Below are positions 1-8,622 of a DNA stretch of 64,000 nt, one piece after another. The notes beneath the pieces were generated by a model. The model did not search any database. It was not told where the DNA came from and worked only from the letters and a program-made list of their open reading frames with translations. A program made the position numbers and the translations under genes. Origin of the DNA: Noviherbaspirillum autotrophicum (GTDB lineage: Bacteria > Pseudomonadota > Gammaproteobacteria > Burkholderiales > Burkholderiaceae_D); assembly GCF_000818395.1 (NCBI RefSeq), contig NZ_JWJG01000028.1:1140575-1204574 (forward strand), written 5' to 3'. The number at the start of each line of letters is the position of its first letter. Positions within the stretch are counted from its first letter, which is position 1.

Positions 1-83
1 CGCTGGCAACTGATTTCACGCTGTTATCATTCGGGGACAAAATGTGTCTCCGGATGAACAGAAACGGACCAACTTAAAGTAGT

Positions 84-316
84 TTATTCACAGAGGTGAG
101 GCTGTGCATCGCAGCAGAAAAATTTATTTTTATCTATTTTTCTGATGCGCATTCGATTTCTAAGTATTTGATTTTAAACGCGTTATTTTTTGCATTCCAA
201 TTTAGCATTTTGTTAAAACCCGCATAAAATCTGGCTTCGCGGGCTGTCAAGAGGGGTTTGTCCACAAAGTTATCCACAGACTTTGTGGATAGTTGAAAAA
301 CCACTTATGAAACGGG
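84..316 (+). repeat. Origin-like module, copy 1
   Basis: The module runs from a DnaA box (TTATTCACA, 84-92) through an AT-rich tract and the segment starting TAAGTATTTGATTTTAAA to a cluster of three DnaA boxes at 258-292. The same order recurs at about 524-766, displaced by 440-450 bases. Similarity is strongest from 161 to 310, where most bases match copy 2. Confidence 0.7.
258..292. promoter_or_regulatory. DnaA box cluster 1
   Basis: Three boxes are seen: TTGTCCACA (258-266, one mismatch), TTATCCACA (270-278, perfect) and, on the opposite strand, CTATCCACA (284-292, one mismatch). The inverted pair has little spacing. The consensus is TTATNCACA. Confidence 0.75.
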
Positions 317-523
317 TAGTTAGATCATTTTCTAAGGAATCGCTTTAAGTTTTCGATGCGAGTATTTCATTACTCGCTAGTAACCCTCTCTCTTGACAGA
401 CATTGCAATGTCAACGGTAAAAATGCCTCATGGCTTTTATTAACGATCGTGCAAGAGATTCAGTTAACGTCAATGTGCGCAAGATCAGAGCGATGGAACT
501 TAAAGGCGCCATTCCGGCACAAC

Positions 524-766
524 TTATTCACAAAAACAACTTGCATAGAAACTGCTACAACGCAACAAATTTTTTCTCTGAAATATTTTTTTGCTATTAA
601 CCTGATTTTTTAAGTCTTTGATTTTAAAGGACGTTTTTCTTGCTTTTCAATTGGGCAATTTGTTGAAACCCGCATGAATTCTAGGGTTTCCAGCTGTCAA
701 GAGGAGCTTGTCCACAAAGTTATCCACAGAGTTTGTGGATAGCTGAAAAAACCCTTAAAAAACTAG
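524..766 (+). repeat. Origin-like module, copy 2
   Basis: This is the second, diverged copy of the module at 84-316. It contains TTATTCACA at 524-532, an AT-rich stretch, the matching segment starting TAAGTCTTTGATTTTAAA at 611, and the three-box cluster at 708-742. The DnaA-box cluster is nearly identical between copies while the AT-rich parts have drifted, which suggests selection on the boxes. Confidence 0.7.
708..742. promoter_or_regulatory. DnaA box cluster 2
   Basis: The arrangement is the same as in cluster 1: TTGTCCACA (708-716), TTATCCACA (720-728) and a reverse-strand CTATCCACA (734-742). It lies about 65 bases before the priA start. Confidence 0.75.
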
Positions 767-805
767 GATTTATCTGCCTTCTTCAATCATTACATTAAGT
801 CGTTT

Positions 806-2824
806 GTGACCCCTCGCATCCTTCGCCTCGCGCTCGATACCCCGCTGGACCGCTATTTCGACTATCGCTGGAATGGCGAAGGCGAGCAGCCGCAGCCCGG
901 GCAGCTGGCCTTGGTGCCGTTCGGGCAGCGCAAGGTGGTCGGGCTGATAGTCGACGTCGATGACGCCACCGACGTCCCTGCCGACAAGCTCAAGGAGGTC
1001 ATTGCGGTGCGCAGCCAGCTCGCGCCGTTGTCGCCTGAATGGCTGGCACTGTGCGCCTTCGCGGCCGACTATTATCAGCGTCCGCTGGGCGAGGTTGCCG
1101 TGCCCGGCCTGCCGAAAAACCTGCGCGCGGAAAAGACCACGTCGCTGGACCGAGCGCTGAAAAAGATCAGGCAGGCCGAGCGCGGCAACGACGCGGCGCC
1201 GCATGCCATGCCGGCACTGAACGATGCCCAGCGTGCGGCGGCCGATGCGATCGCGGGCGCGCACGGGTTCGCACCGACCCTGCTGTACGGCGTGACCGGC
1301 AGCGGCAAGACCGAAGTGTATCTGCACGCCGCCGCGCAGATTCTGGCGCAGGACGGGCAGGGCCAGGTGCTGATCCTGATCCCCGAAATCAATCTGACGC
1401 CCCAGCTCGAAAGCAATGTACGCGCGCGCTTTCCCGGCGTGACCGTCGCCACGCTGCACAGCGGCCTGGCCGAAGGCGAGCGCATGGCGAACTGGCTGCT
1501 GGGCCACCTGGGACAGGCCCGCATCGTCCTCGGCACGCGCCTGGCGATCCTGGCGTCGCTGCCGCACCTGAAACTGCTCATTGTCGACGAGGAGCACGAC
1601 CCGTCGTACAAGCAGCAGGAAGGCTTGCGCTATTCGGCGCGCGACCTGGCGGTGTGGCGTGCGCGCCAGCTCGGCATTCCGATCGCGCTGGGTTCGGCCA
1701 CGCCGTCGCTGGAAACCTGGCATCACGCGCAGTCCGGGCGCTACCGCAAGCTGGAGCTGCGCGAGCGCGCCGTGCGCGATGCCGTGCTGCCGCGCGTGCG
1801 CCTGATCGACATGGAGCGCGACAAGCCGGCCGAGGGCCTGACCTCGACCCTGGTCTCGGCGTTGAAGCTGCGCCTGGAGCGCGGCGAACAGTCGCTGTTG
1901 TTCTTGAACCGGCGCGGCTATGCGCCGGTGCTCGCCTGCGACGCCTGCGGCTGGATTGGCAACTGTCCGCGCTGCACTGCCTTCATGGTGCTGCACAAGC
2001 CCGAGCACCGCATGCGCTGCCACCACTGCAGCCTGGAGCAGCGCATCCCGAAGTACTGCCCGACCTGCGGCAACATCGATTTGCAGCCGCTCGGGCGCGG
2101 CACCCAGCGTGTCGAGGAGGGCCTGCAGCGTCTTTTCCCGCAGGCCCGCCTGCTGCGCATCGACGCCGATTCCACGCGCTTAAAGGGCAGCGCGCAAGCC
2201 GCGTTCGAGGCGGTGCACCGCGGCGACGTCGACATCCTGATCGGCACGCAGATGGTGGCCAAGGGCCACGACTTCCGCAACCTCACGCTGGTCGGCGTGC
2301 TCAATCCCGACACCGCCCTGTTTTCGCACGACTACCGCGCCAGTGAGCGGCTGTTCGCCCAGCTGATGCAGGTGGCGGGCCGCGCCGGCCGTGCCGCGCA
2401 AAAGGAGGGCGGCAATGCGAGCGAAGTGTTGATCCAGACGCGCTATCCGCAGCATCCGCTGTATGGCGCGGTGATGGCGCACGACTACGACCGTTTCGCC
2501 GGCGGCTTGCTCGAAGAGCGCGCCCAGGCCGGGCTGCCGCCGTTTTTGTACCAGGCGCTGCTGCGCGCCGAGGCGCGGGAATTGCAGACGGCGCTCGACT
2601 TTCTGCAACAGGCGGCCGAGTGTGTCGCGCATCCGGGCATCACGATCAATGACCCGATCCCGATGACGATGACGCGCGTGGCCAATGTCGACCGCGCGCA
2701 GTTGCTGGTGGAATCGGCGTCGCGCCCGGCGCTGCAGGCGTTCCTGAAGGTGTGGCTGGCGGCGCTGCGCGAAACCAAGACACGCGCGAAATGGTCGCTG
2801 GAAGTCGACCCGGTCGATATTTGA
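806..2824 (+). CDS. priA: Primosomal protein N' (replication restart helicase PriA)
   Basis: PriA is a 3'-5' superfamily 2 DNA helicase that recognises stalled forks and reloads the replisome. The 672-residue product has the PriA N-terminus (LALDTPLDRYFDYRW, residues 8-22), a Walker A motif GVTGSGKT (about 162-169), the DEEH box (about 261-264) and the family's zinc-binding cysteine cluster (CDAC, CPRC, CHHC and CPTC, from about residue 378). Length is normal for the family. The start used is the GTG at 806, because the family N-terminus begins within a few residues of it; no strong ribosome-binding site is visible and an ATT at 794 is in frame. It follows the origin-like region directly. Confidence 0.97.
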   Translation: MTPRILRLALDTPLDRYFDYRWNGEGEQPQPGQLALVPFGQRKVVGLIVDVDDATDVPADKLKEVIAVRSQLAPLSPEWLALCAFAADYYQRPLGEVAVPGLPKNLRAEKTTSLDRALKKIRQAERGNDAAPHAMPALNDAQRAAADAIAGAHGFAPTLLYGVTGSGKTEVYLHAAAQILAQDGQGQVLILIPEINLTPQLESNVRARFPGVTVATLHSGLAEGERMANWLLGHLGQARIVLGTRLAILASLPHLKLLIVDEEHDPSYKQQEGLRYSARDLAVWRARQLGIPIALGSATPSLETWHHAQSGRYRKLELRERAVRDAVLPRVRLIDMERDKPAEGLTSTLVSALKLRLERGEQSLLFLNRRGYAPVLACDACGWIGNCPRCTAFMVLHKPEHRMRCHHCSLEQRIPKYCPTCGNIDLQPLGRGTQRVEEGLQRLFPQARLLRIDADSTRLKGSAQAAFEAVHRGDVDILIGTQMVAKGHDFRNLTLVGVLNPDTALFSHDYRASERLFAQLMQVAGRAGRAAQKEGGNASEVLIQTRYPQHPLYGAVMAHDYDRFAGGLLEERAQAGLPPFLYQALLRAEARELQTALDFLQQAAECVAHPGITINDPIPMTMTRVANVDRAQLLVESASRPALQAFLKVWLAALRETKTRAKWSLEVDPVDI

Positions 2825-2880
2825 TTTATGGCAGCGATTCGGTACGCTGTGAGACGCCGTTACCTTATCCGGAGAGTTCG

Positions 2881-3291
2881 ATGAAGCCGTCATCCCCTTA
2901 TGTGTTTTCGTTCCTGCTCGCCGCGTTTGCCGGCGCCGCGCACGCTGCCGCGATCCAGCCGCTGCGCGCCATCGCCCATCCCGGCGGCGCGCTCGAACCC
3001 GGCACCTACGCGTGCCGGCAGCAGTACAACCCCGCCGGCTACACCGACAAGGTGATCGAAGTCACCAGCGCCACCGCCTACGCCTACAAGGGCAGCCAGC
3101 GCTATCCCGGCGCGATGACCTATGACGCCCAAAGCGGCAAGATGGTATTCACCAGCGGCAAGCTGGCCGGCGCCTTCGAAGCCGTGTACGGGCGCCGCGA
3201 CAACGGCTGGCCGATCTTCATCCTGATCGACCGCGAACTGGCGCCGAAGGCCGATGCCTATGATTACTGCGCGCGTCGCGCAGGCAAGTAA
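2881..3291 (+). CDS. Small exported protein of unknown function
   Basis: The 136-residue product starts with a typical signal peptide (MKPSSPYVFSFLLAAFAGAA, cleavage likely after AHA), so it is probably periplasmic. The ATG at 2881 was chosen because GGAGAG lies a few bases upstream and it gives an intact signal sequence; the frame is open further upstream, into the end of priA. The mature part has two cysteines (in YACRQQY and YDYCARR) that could form a disulphide. I do not recognise the family. Confidence 0.75.
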   Translation: MKPSSPYVFSFLLAAFAGAAHAAAIQPLRAIAHPGGALEPGTYACRQQYNPAGYTDKVIEVTSATAYAYKGSQRYPGAMTYDAQSGKMVFTSGKLAGAFEAVYGRRDNGWPIFILIDRELAPKADAYDYCARRAGK

Positions 3292-3395
3292 GTGCTCCGG
3301 GCTGCGCGACGGGGCTGAAGCGGGTCCGAAACTTTAAGCCGCCGCAACGTCCCGCCTGCCGGATGTCCTACAGTGGATGCATCCGAGGGGCGAGC

Positions 3396-4010
3396 ATGAT
3401 GCGATACCTTATTCTTCTTCCCGCATGGTGGCTGTCATCCGTTGCCGTGGCCGCGCCGCCGCACAGCGATTTCAGCGGCGTATGGACGGCCCTGGTCTGC
3501 CCTTCCGGCGTCAAGAACGACCCGGCCCGATGCGGCCATTTCGTTCTCGAACTGTTCCAGAAGCAGGACAAGCTGTGCGGCTCGCACCTGATCGCGACGC
3601 CGGATGCGGCGCAAATGGATGACGGCGCGGGCGGCGCTGGGGGAACGGGAGGCGGGCCGACGCTGACCGGCACCGTCGCCGCCGACAAGGCGACCGTGAC
3701 TGTGGCCGGCAACCGGGGTGCGTCGCCGGCCGGCGTGCAAGCCGAACTGACACTCGGGCGCGGCACGCTGCAGTGGCATCGGCTCGACAAGCCTGCCAGA
3801 AACGACTTGCTGCCGGTGAACGTGCGTCTGACCAAATCGCGCGCCAAGACTTTCCTCAATCCTGTCTTTGCGCAACAGCTCAGTGCCGCCTGTTCGATGA
3901 TTTCCATCCAGCCCGCCGACCACGAAGGAACGCCGGCAACCACACCGCCGCACCAGCAGTTGCACCCGGGACAAAGGACCGGGCTGGCCGAAAACGACCG
4001 CCACTTCTGA
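3396..4010 (+). CDS. Exported protein of unknown function
   Basis: This is a 204-residue protein with an N-terminal signal peptide (MMRYLILLPAWWLSSVAVAA). The ATG at 3396 follows a GAGGGG ribosome-binding site; an upstream ATG at 3363 would add a non-hydrophobic extension ahead of the signal peptide. The mature N-terminus contains DFSGVW, a pattern common in small secreted beta-sheet proteins, and a glycine-rich stretch (GAGGAGGTGGG) in the middle. Four cysteines are spread along it. The C-terminus is proline- and histidine-rich. No function can be assigned. Confidence 0.7.
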   Translation: MMRYLILLPAWWLSSVAVAAPPHSDFSGVWTALVCPSGVKNDPARCGHFVLELFQKQDKLCGSHLIATPDAAQMDDGAGGAGGTGGGPTLTGTVAADKATVTVAGNRGASPAGVQAELTLGRGTLQWHRLDKPARNDLLPVNVRLTKSRAKTFLNPVFAQQLSAACSMISIQPADHEGTPATTPPHQQLHPGQRTGLAENDRHF

Positions 4011-4105
4011 CCAACCTGCTGGCCCACTACCCGTTGCAGAAACTAAGCGCGCCTGTCCGCGTCGAATAAACACAAGTGTCGTTTCCATTCGGCATAGGAG
4101 GCTGC

Positions 4106-6262
4106 TTGCGCGAACCGCTCTTCGAACCTTCGACTTCCCCGGTCTTGCAACCGGGCCGCAACTGCTGGCGCATCGAGCACGCCCAGCGCTTTTCCATGCT
4201 GGTCGACGCGGATGCCTATTTTCGCGCGGTGCGCGCCGCCATTCGCCACGCGCGCCATAGTATTTTCATCCTCAGCTGGGATATCGACAGCCGCGTGTGG
4301 CTGGTGCCGCAGGGCGCCAACGATGGCTGTCCCGAACCGCTCGGCGATTTCCTGCACGCCATCGTCGCCTCGCGCCCCGACTTGCACGCCTATGTGCTGA
4401 ACTGGGACTTCGCGATGCTGTATGCGCTGGAACGCGAATGGCTGCCGGTCTACAAGCTGGACTGGCGCACCCACCGGCGCCTGGAATTCAAGATGGATGC
4501 GCGCCATCCAATCGGCGGCTCGCATCACCAGAAAGTGGTGGTGATCGACGACAGCGTGGCCTTCGTCGGCGGATTGGACTTGACGCGCAGCCGCTGGGAT
4601 ACGCCGGAACACGCCAGCGGCGAGCCGCTCCGGCATGACAGCGACGGCAAAGCCCATGCGCCGTTCCACGATGTGCAGGCCATGGTCGACGGCCGCGCCG
4701 CGCGCGCGCTGGGCGAGCTGGCGCGCGCGCGCTGGCATGCGGCGACCGGGCAGGAGCCGGTCGCGTTGTGCGAGGCCGGGTACGATCTTTGGCCGGAGCA
4801 GGTCGAGCCGGACCTGACTGACATCGACGTCGCCATCGCGAGGACCGAGCCGGCGTTCGAGGGGAGCCCCGGCGTGCATGAAGTGCGGCAGCTGCATCTG
4901 GACGCGATTGCCGCCGCGCGCCGCATCCTGTTTTTCGAAAACCAGTACTTCACTTCCGGCATGATCGCCGATGCGCTGGCTGCGCGCCTGGCCGAGCAGG
5001 ACGGGCCGGAAGTGCTGATCGTGTCGCCCCGGACCCAGAGCGGCTGGCTGGAACAGGTGACAATGGGCGTGCTGCGCGCGCGCGTGCACCACCGCCTCAA
5101 GCAGGCCGACCGCTATGACCGCTACCGGATGGTGTGTCCGCAGATTCCCGGCCTGAGCGAACAATGCCTGAACGTGCACAGCAAGGTGTTCGCCGTGGAC
5201 GACGACATGTTTTGCGTCGGCTCGGCCAACCTCTCGAACCGGTCGATGGCGCTCGACACCGAATGCAACCTCGTCATCGAGGCGCGCGGCGACGCGCCGC
5301 AGCAGGACCGCATCCGCGCCGCCATTGCGCGCCTGCGCAACCGCCTGCTGGGCGAGCATCTCGATAGCGCGCCGCAGGCGGTGCAGGACGCCATCGATGC
5401 GCACGGCAGCCTGCACCGCGCCATCGATGCGCTGCAGCATTCAGAGCGCACGCTGTGCCGGCTCGATCCGGCGGTGGCACCCGAATTCGATGCGCTCATT
5501 CCGCAAGAAGCCCTGTTCGATCCCGAGCGGCCGATCGAGCCCGACGAACTGGTCACGCAATTCGTGCCGCAGGAAGCGAGCAAGCCGCTGCCGGGGCGCC
5601 TGATCGGCCTGGGCATGCTCGGCATCGCGCTGGCCATGCTGGCCGTGGCGTGGCGTTTCACGCCGCTGGGCGAGTGGATCAACCTCGAATCGCTAGTGCG
5701 CTACGCGCATGAACTGGAGGGCTTTCCGCTCGCGCCGCTGGCGGTGCTCGCCAGTTATGTCGTGGCGGGCTTGCTGGTGGTGCCGGTGATGCTGCTGATT
5801 GCCGTGACCGGCATCGTGTTCGGGCCGTTGAACGGCACGATCTATGCCATCGCCGGCACCCTCCTGAGCGCGGCCGTGACCTACGGCGTCGGCCACTGGC
5901 TCGGGCGCGATACGGTGCAGCGGCTGGTGGGGCCGCGCATCAACCGCTTAAGCCAGCGCATCGCCAGGCGCGGCATCCTGGCCATGATGGTCATCCGTAT
6001 CCTGCCGGTGGCACCGTTTTCGGTGGTCAACGTGGTGGCGGGCGCGTCGCATATCCGCTTTCGCGACTACATGATCGGCACCATGATCGGCATGGCGCCC
6101 GGCATCACGATGACGGTCACCTTCGTGCATCATCTGGCCGAAGCAGTGCGCCGGCCGAGCGCGGGAACGGTCGCGGTATTGGTGGTCGTGGTGCTCTTGA
6201 TCATTGGTCTGGCAGTGGGCCTGCAGCGGCTATTGAAACGCAAGGAGGACCGCACGGCATGA
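4106..6262 (+). CDS. Phospholipase D-like protein fused to a VTT (DedA/SNARE-associated) membrane domain
   Basis: The cytoplasmic N-terminal half carries two HxKxxxxD motifs of the phospholipase D superfamily, HHQKVVVIDD (codons near 4524) and HSKVFAVDDD (codons near 5177), so it probably transfers or hydrolyses phosphodiesters in phospholipids, as cardiolipin synthases do. The C-terminal part (from about 5600) is a multi-spanning VTT domain with the typical segment VIRILPVAPFSVVNVVAG; VTT proteins are linked to lipid scrambling. The frame is open from a GTG at 4076, but AGGAGG at 4096-4101 sits just before the TTG at 4106, so I use that start. Its stop overlaps the next gene's ATG (ATGA), indicating translational coupling. 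Substrate is unknown. Confidence 0.85.
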   Translation: MREPLFEPSTSPVLQPGRNCWRIEHAQRFSMLVDADAYFRAVRAAIRHARHSIFILSWDIDSRVWLVPQGANDGCPEPLGDFLHAIVASRPDLHAYVLNWDFAMLYALEREWLPVYKLDWRTHRRLEFKMDARHPIGGSHHQKVVVIDDSVAFVGGLDLTRSRWDTPEHASGEPLRHDSDGKAHAPFHDVQAMVDGRAARALGELARARWHAATGQEPVALCEAGYDLWPEQVEPDLTDIDVAIARTEPAFEGSPGVHEVRQLHLDAIAAARRILFFENQYFTSGMIADALAARLAEQDGPEVLIVSPRTQSGWLEQVTMGVLRARVHHRLKQADRYDRYRMVCPQIPGLSEQCLNVHSKVFAVDDDMFCVGSANLSNRSMALDTECNLVIEARGDAPQQDRIRAAIARLRNRLLGEHLDSAPQAVQDAIDAHGSLHRAIDALQHSERTLCRLDPAVAPEFDALIPQEALFDPERPIEPDELVTQFVPQEASKPLPGRLIGLGMLGIALAMLAVAWRFTPLGEWINLESLVRYAHELEGFPLAPLAVLASYVVAGLLVVPVMLLIAVTGIVFGPLNGTIYAIAGTLLSAAVTYGVGHWLGRDTVQRLVGPRINRLSQRIARRGILAMMVIRILPVAPFSVVNVVAGASHIRFRDYMIGTMIGMAPGITMTVTFVHHLAEAVRRPSAGTVAVLVVVVLLIIGLAVGLQRLLKRKEDRTA

Positions 6263-7005
6263 CGGATACGTTGAGCGCTCCCGTGCCGCCCGTGCAGCGC
6301 ATGGCACCCGACCTCGATCCGTGGCCATTGACGATCGCCACTTACAACATCCATGGCGCGGTCGGCTGCGACGGCCGCTTTGCTCCCGAGCGGGTGGGCG
6401 CAGTACTGCGTGAAATTAATGCCGACGTGATCGCGCTGCAAGAGGTACCGCTCGGCGGCAGCCGCACCCCCAATGTGCTCGCCGCGCTGCAGAAAGCCAC
6501 TGGCTATGCGGCGGCCGAAGGGCCGGCCTGCGATACGCACGAGCGGCGCTACGGAAATGCGGTGCTCTCCCGCTATCCGATCCTGTCGATGCGCATGATC
6601 GACCTGTCGTTCGGCAGCCGCGAGCCGCGCGGTGCGCTCGACGCCGACCTCGATTGCCATGGGAACATGCTGCGCGTGATCGCCACCCATCTCGGCCTGC
6701 GCCCGGCCGAGCGGCGCGACCAGATTCGCCGCTTGCTGCAGGTATTCGATACCGACGAAATGCCGGTGATATTGCTGGGCGATATCAACGAATGGTTTGC
6801 CTGGGGCCGCACGCTCAAGTCGCTGGTGTCGCATTTCCAGGCCGTGCCGGCGCCGGCCACCTTTCCGTCGCGCCGCCCGGTATTCGCGCTTGACCGCATC
6901 TGGATCCGGCCGCGCCATCGCCTTGTGCATGTGAAGGTGCATACCTCGTCGCTGGCGCGCGTGGCGTCTGACCACCTGCCGCTGATCGCGTACATCGACG
7001 GCTAG
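6259..7005 (+). CDS. Endonuclease/exonuclease/phosphatase (EEP) family hydrolase
   Basis: The 248-residue product has the metal-dependent EEP fold motifs in order: TYNIHG near residue 30, ADVIALQEV with the catalytic glutamate near 60, THLGLRP, LLGDINEW and the C-terminal SDHLPLIA with the catalytic Asp-His. No signal peptide is seen. Its start overlaps the stop of the PLD/VTT gene by four bases, so the two are co-translated. In this context a phospholipid-derived phosphodiester or phosphomonoester is a more likely substrate than DNA, but that is inference. Confidence 0.85.
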   Translation: MTDTLSAPVPPVQRMAPDLDPWPLTIATYNIHGAVGCDGRFAPERVGAVLREINADVIALQEVPLGGSRTPNVLAALQKATGYAAAEGPACDTHERRYGNAVLSRYPILSMRMIDLSFGSREPRGALDADLDCHGNMLRVIATHLGLRPAERRDQIRRLLQVFDTDEMPVILLGDINEWFAWGRTLKSLVSHFQAVPAPATFPSRRPVFALDRIWIRPRHRLVHVKVHTSSLARVASDHLPLIAYIDG

Positions 7006-7030
7006 GCGCGCTCACTAAATGAAGCGCGCC
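7005..7030. terminator. Hairpin between convergent genes
   Basis: GGCGCGCT (7005-7012) and AGCGCGCC (7023-7030) form an 8-bp perfect stem around a 10-base loop, between the end of the EEP gene and the end of the convergent stress-protein gene. No T-run follows on either strand, so terminator function is weakly supported. Confidence 0.4.
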
Positions 7031-7047
7031 GTATTCCTGCTGCAGGA

Positions 7048-7641
7048 CTACAGGCGCCGGCTGGGGGCGCCGCGCGGCGTTTGCGGCAGGCTCCCGATCA
7101 AGTCTGGCGTATCGAGCGGATTGAAGTCACTCCAGTCGCCGTTGGCGATGGTTCCCTGCGCGCGTTCGAGATCGACCGCGCCGGCTGCGCGCAGCACATG
7201 GATGGCTTGCTGTTCCTGCGTGTCGTCGGCCACCGCCACCGCCACCATCATGCCGGACTGGCGCTGCGCCTGCGGGTCTTGCGCATCCATGGGCGTGTCG
7301 CCTTCCTTTTCCTTCATCTGCGACATGCTGCCGACCAGTCCACCGACGTGCGCCCCGACTAAGCCGCCGGTGATGGCACCGACCGGACCGAGAAATGGCA
7401 CGGCAGCAACGCCGGCGGCGGCGCCGACGGCAGCGCCGGCTGCCACGCCCTTGCGCGATTGTTCCGCGCCGGGAGACTCCATGCGGTCGCCGCCGATCGG
7501 GTAAGCATCGTGTTGTCCTGCGGGATTAACGAAAAAGGTTGAAACGTCCTCGCGCGCGAATCCGGCGCGCAGCAGTTCTGCCACCGTGTCGTCGGCTTCG
7601 GATTGCTGCTGGAACCGGCCTGCAATGATGGTGCTGCTCAT
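7048..7641 (-). CDS. Glycine-zipper stress-type protein
   Basis: The 197-residue protein begins MSSTIIAGRFQQQSEADDTV and resembles the N-terminal 'general stress' module (a flavour of ferredoxin-like alpha-beta domain) that opens many DUF1269/YsnF-type proteins. Its middle (VAAGAAVGAAAGVAAVPFLG and on) is a glycine/alanine zipper that could insert in a membrane. The ATG at 7641 has a GGAGG ribosome-binding site; the open frame continues to 7782 without one. It is divergent from the DUF2382 gene at 7845, so both may share a stress-responsive promoter region. Exact function is unknown. Confidence 0.75.
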   Translation of the reverse strand: MSSTIIAGRFQQQSEADDTVAELLRAGFAREDVSTFFVNPAGQHDAYPIGGDRMESPGAEQSRKGVAAGAAVGAAAGVAAVPFLGPVGAITGGLVGAHVGGLVGSMSQMKEKEGDTPMDAQDPQAQRQSGMMVAVAVADDTQEQQAIHVLRAAGAVDLERAQGTIANGDWSDFNPLDTPDLIGSLPQTPRGAPSRRL

Positions 7642-7844
7642 GGCTGCCTCCTGTGGCCTTGCTGTCACTAAAAAAGATATGAACGTGCACCGGCGCATTA
7701 GTTCGAAGCGTGCTGCCAGCCTGCGTGTAAGTTTTTCAGGAAGCTTGGTAAAAATGGATGGCGCCGACCCGGGCGAGCGCATGCATCGACGCGCATGGGC
7801 CGGCCTGCTACTTGCATGCGTGGAGTTCCCTTTTGACTGAATGG

Positions 7845-8495
7845 ATGCAGCCCATGGCGCATTTCCACGACAACGGCAGCACGCATCCGGCCAGCGGGCC
7901 GCTGGCCAATGCGCGCATCATCGACGCCGCCGGCCATCAGGCGGCGATTGTTTCAACCCAGCATGTCGGCACCGAAGAGCAGGCCTGGATCCGCATTGAC
8001 GGCGGCGCCCAGGTGCTGGTGCCGGTGAGCCTGCTGGCGCGCGAGGACGACGGCTCATTCCGCCTGCCTTTTACCTTCGGTAGCGGTGCGGGTGACGCCG
8101 CAGTCCAGATGTCTTTTCCGGTGATGGAAGAGCAGATGCAGGTGGCAAAGCGCACCGTCGACACCGGGCGCGGCATACGCCTGCACAAGACCGTGGCCGA
8201 GCGCGAACAGGTGCTCGACGAGCTGCTGCGGCGCGATGAACTGGTGGTCGAGCATGTACCGGTGGGGCGGGTCGTGCCGGACGCGGCGGTGCCGCAGGCG
8301 CGCTACGAGGGCGACACGCTGGTCGTGCCGGTGCTCGAAGAAGTGCTGACGGTGCAAAAGCAACTGGTGCTGAAGGAAGAGGTGCGCATCACGCGGCGCC
8401 AGCATCAGGTGCGCGAGCCGCACAGCGTGATGTTGAGGTCAGAGCAAGTCGCGGTGGAGCGGTTCGACGAAGGCCAGGATCGCGCGCCGCAGTAA
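7845..8495 (+). CDS. YsnF/AvaK (DUF2382) domain protein
   Basis: The C-terminal half has the DUF2382 signature: repeated short blocks such as MEEQMQVAKRTVDTGRGI, VVEHVPVGRVV and VLEEVLTVQKQLVLKEEVRI, typical of YsnF/AvaK stress proteins. The N-terminal part (about residues 15-75) looks like a PRC-barrel-type beta domain. Start is uncertain: ATG at 7845 or 7854, or a TTG at 7833 that has GGAG 7 bases upstream. It pairs with the larger DUF2382 gene at 8623. The biochemical role of the family is not established. Confidence 0.75.
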   Translation: MQPMAHFHDNGSTHPASGPLANARIIDAAGHQAAIVSTQHVGTEEQAWIRIDGGAQVLVPVSLLAREDDGSFRLPFTFGSGAGDAAVQMSFPVMEEQMQVAKRTVDTGRGIRLHKTVAEREQVLDELLRRDELVVEHVPVGRVVPDAAVPQARYEGDTLVVPVLEEVLTVQKQLVLKEEVRITRRQHQVREPHSVMLRSEQVAVERFDEGQDRAPQ

Positions 8496-8622
8496 ACGCA
8501 AGGCAGGCACGGCTTATGCCTATGAAGCAGATTCAAGTCGAGGCGGCGGACCCGGCATTGAAGCGGCAACGCATGCTTGGGCGGGCCTGCCGGATGATCT
8601 TGTTTAATAGGAGAGACTGATC

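Larger units (their letters stand above)
1..805. other. AT-rich intergenic region with origin-like layout
   Basis: No convincing gene lies in the first 805 bases; the one frame that stays open (356-613) has no family resemblance and runs through the AT-rich repeats. The stretch is much richer in A and T than the flanking genes and carries eight DnaA-box-like 9-mers in two similar clusters, each next to AT-rich tracts. This is the composition expected of a bacterial oriC. The neighbour priA encodes a replication-restart helicase, but whether dnaA, hemE or another gene lies to the left cannot be seen. Origin function is inference; a secondary DnaA-titration site is the main alternative. Confidence 0.55.

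Noticed and set aside
356-613. 85-residue open frame inside the origin-like region
   Set aside because: It crosses the AT-rich repeats, has no ribosome-binding site and no protein-like features.
770-2026. Long open frame on the minus strand opposite priA
   Set aside because: It is a GC-rich shadow of priA with Arg/Gln-rich, unstructured content and no ribosome-binding site. Similar shadows elsewhere (for example 4043-5440, 17033-19006, 18666-20534, 19960-21591 and 54774-56930 on the minus strand) were left out for the same reason.
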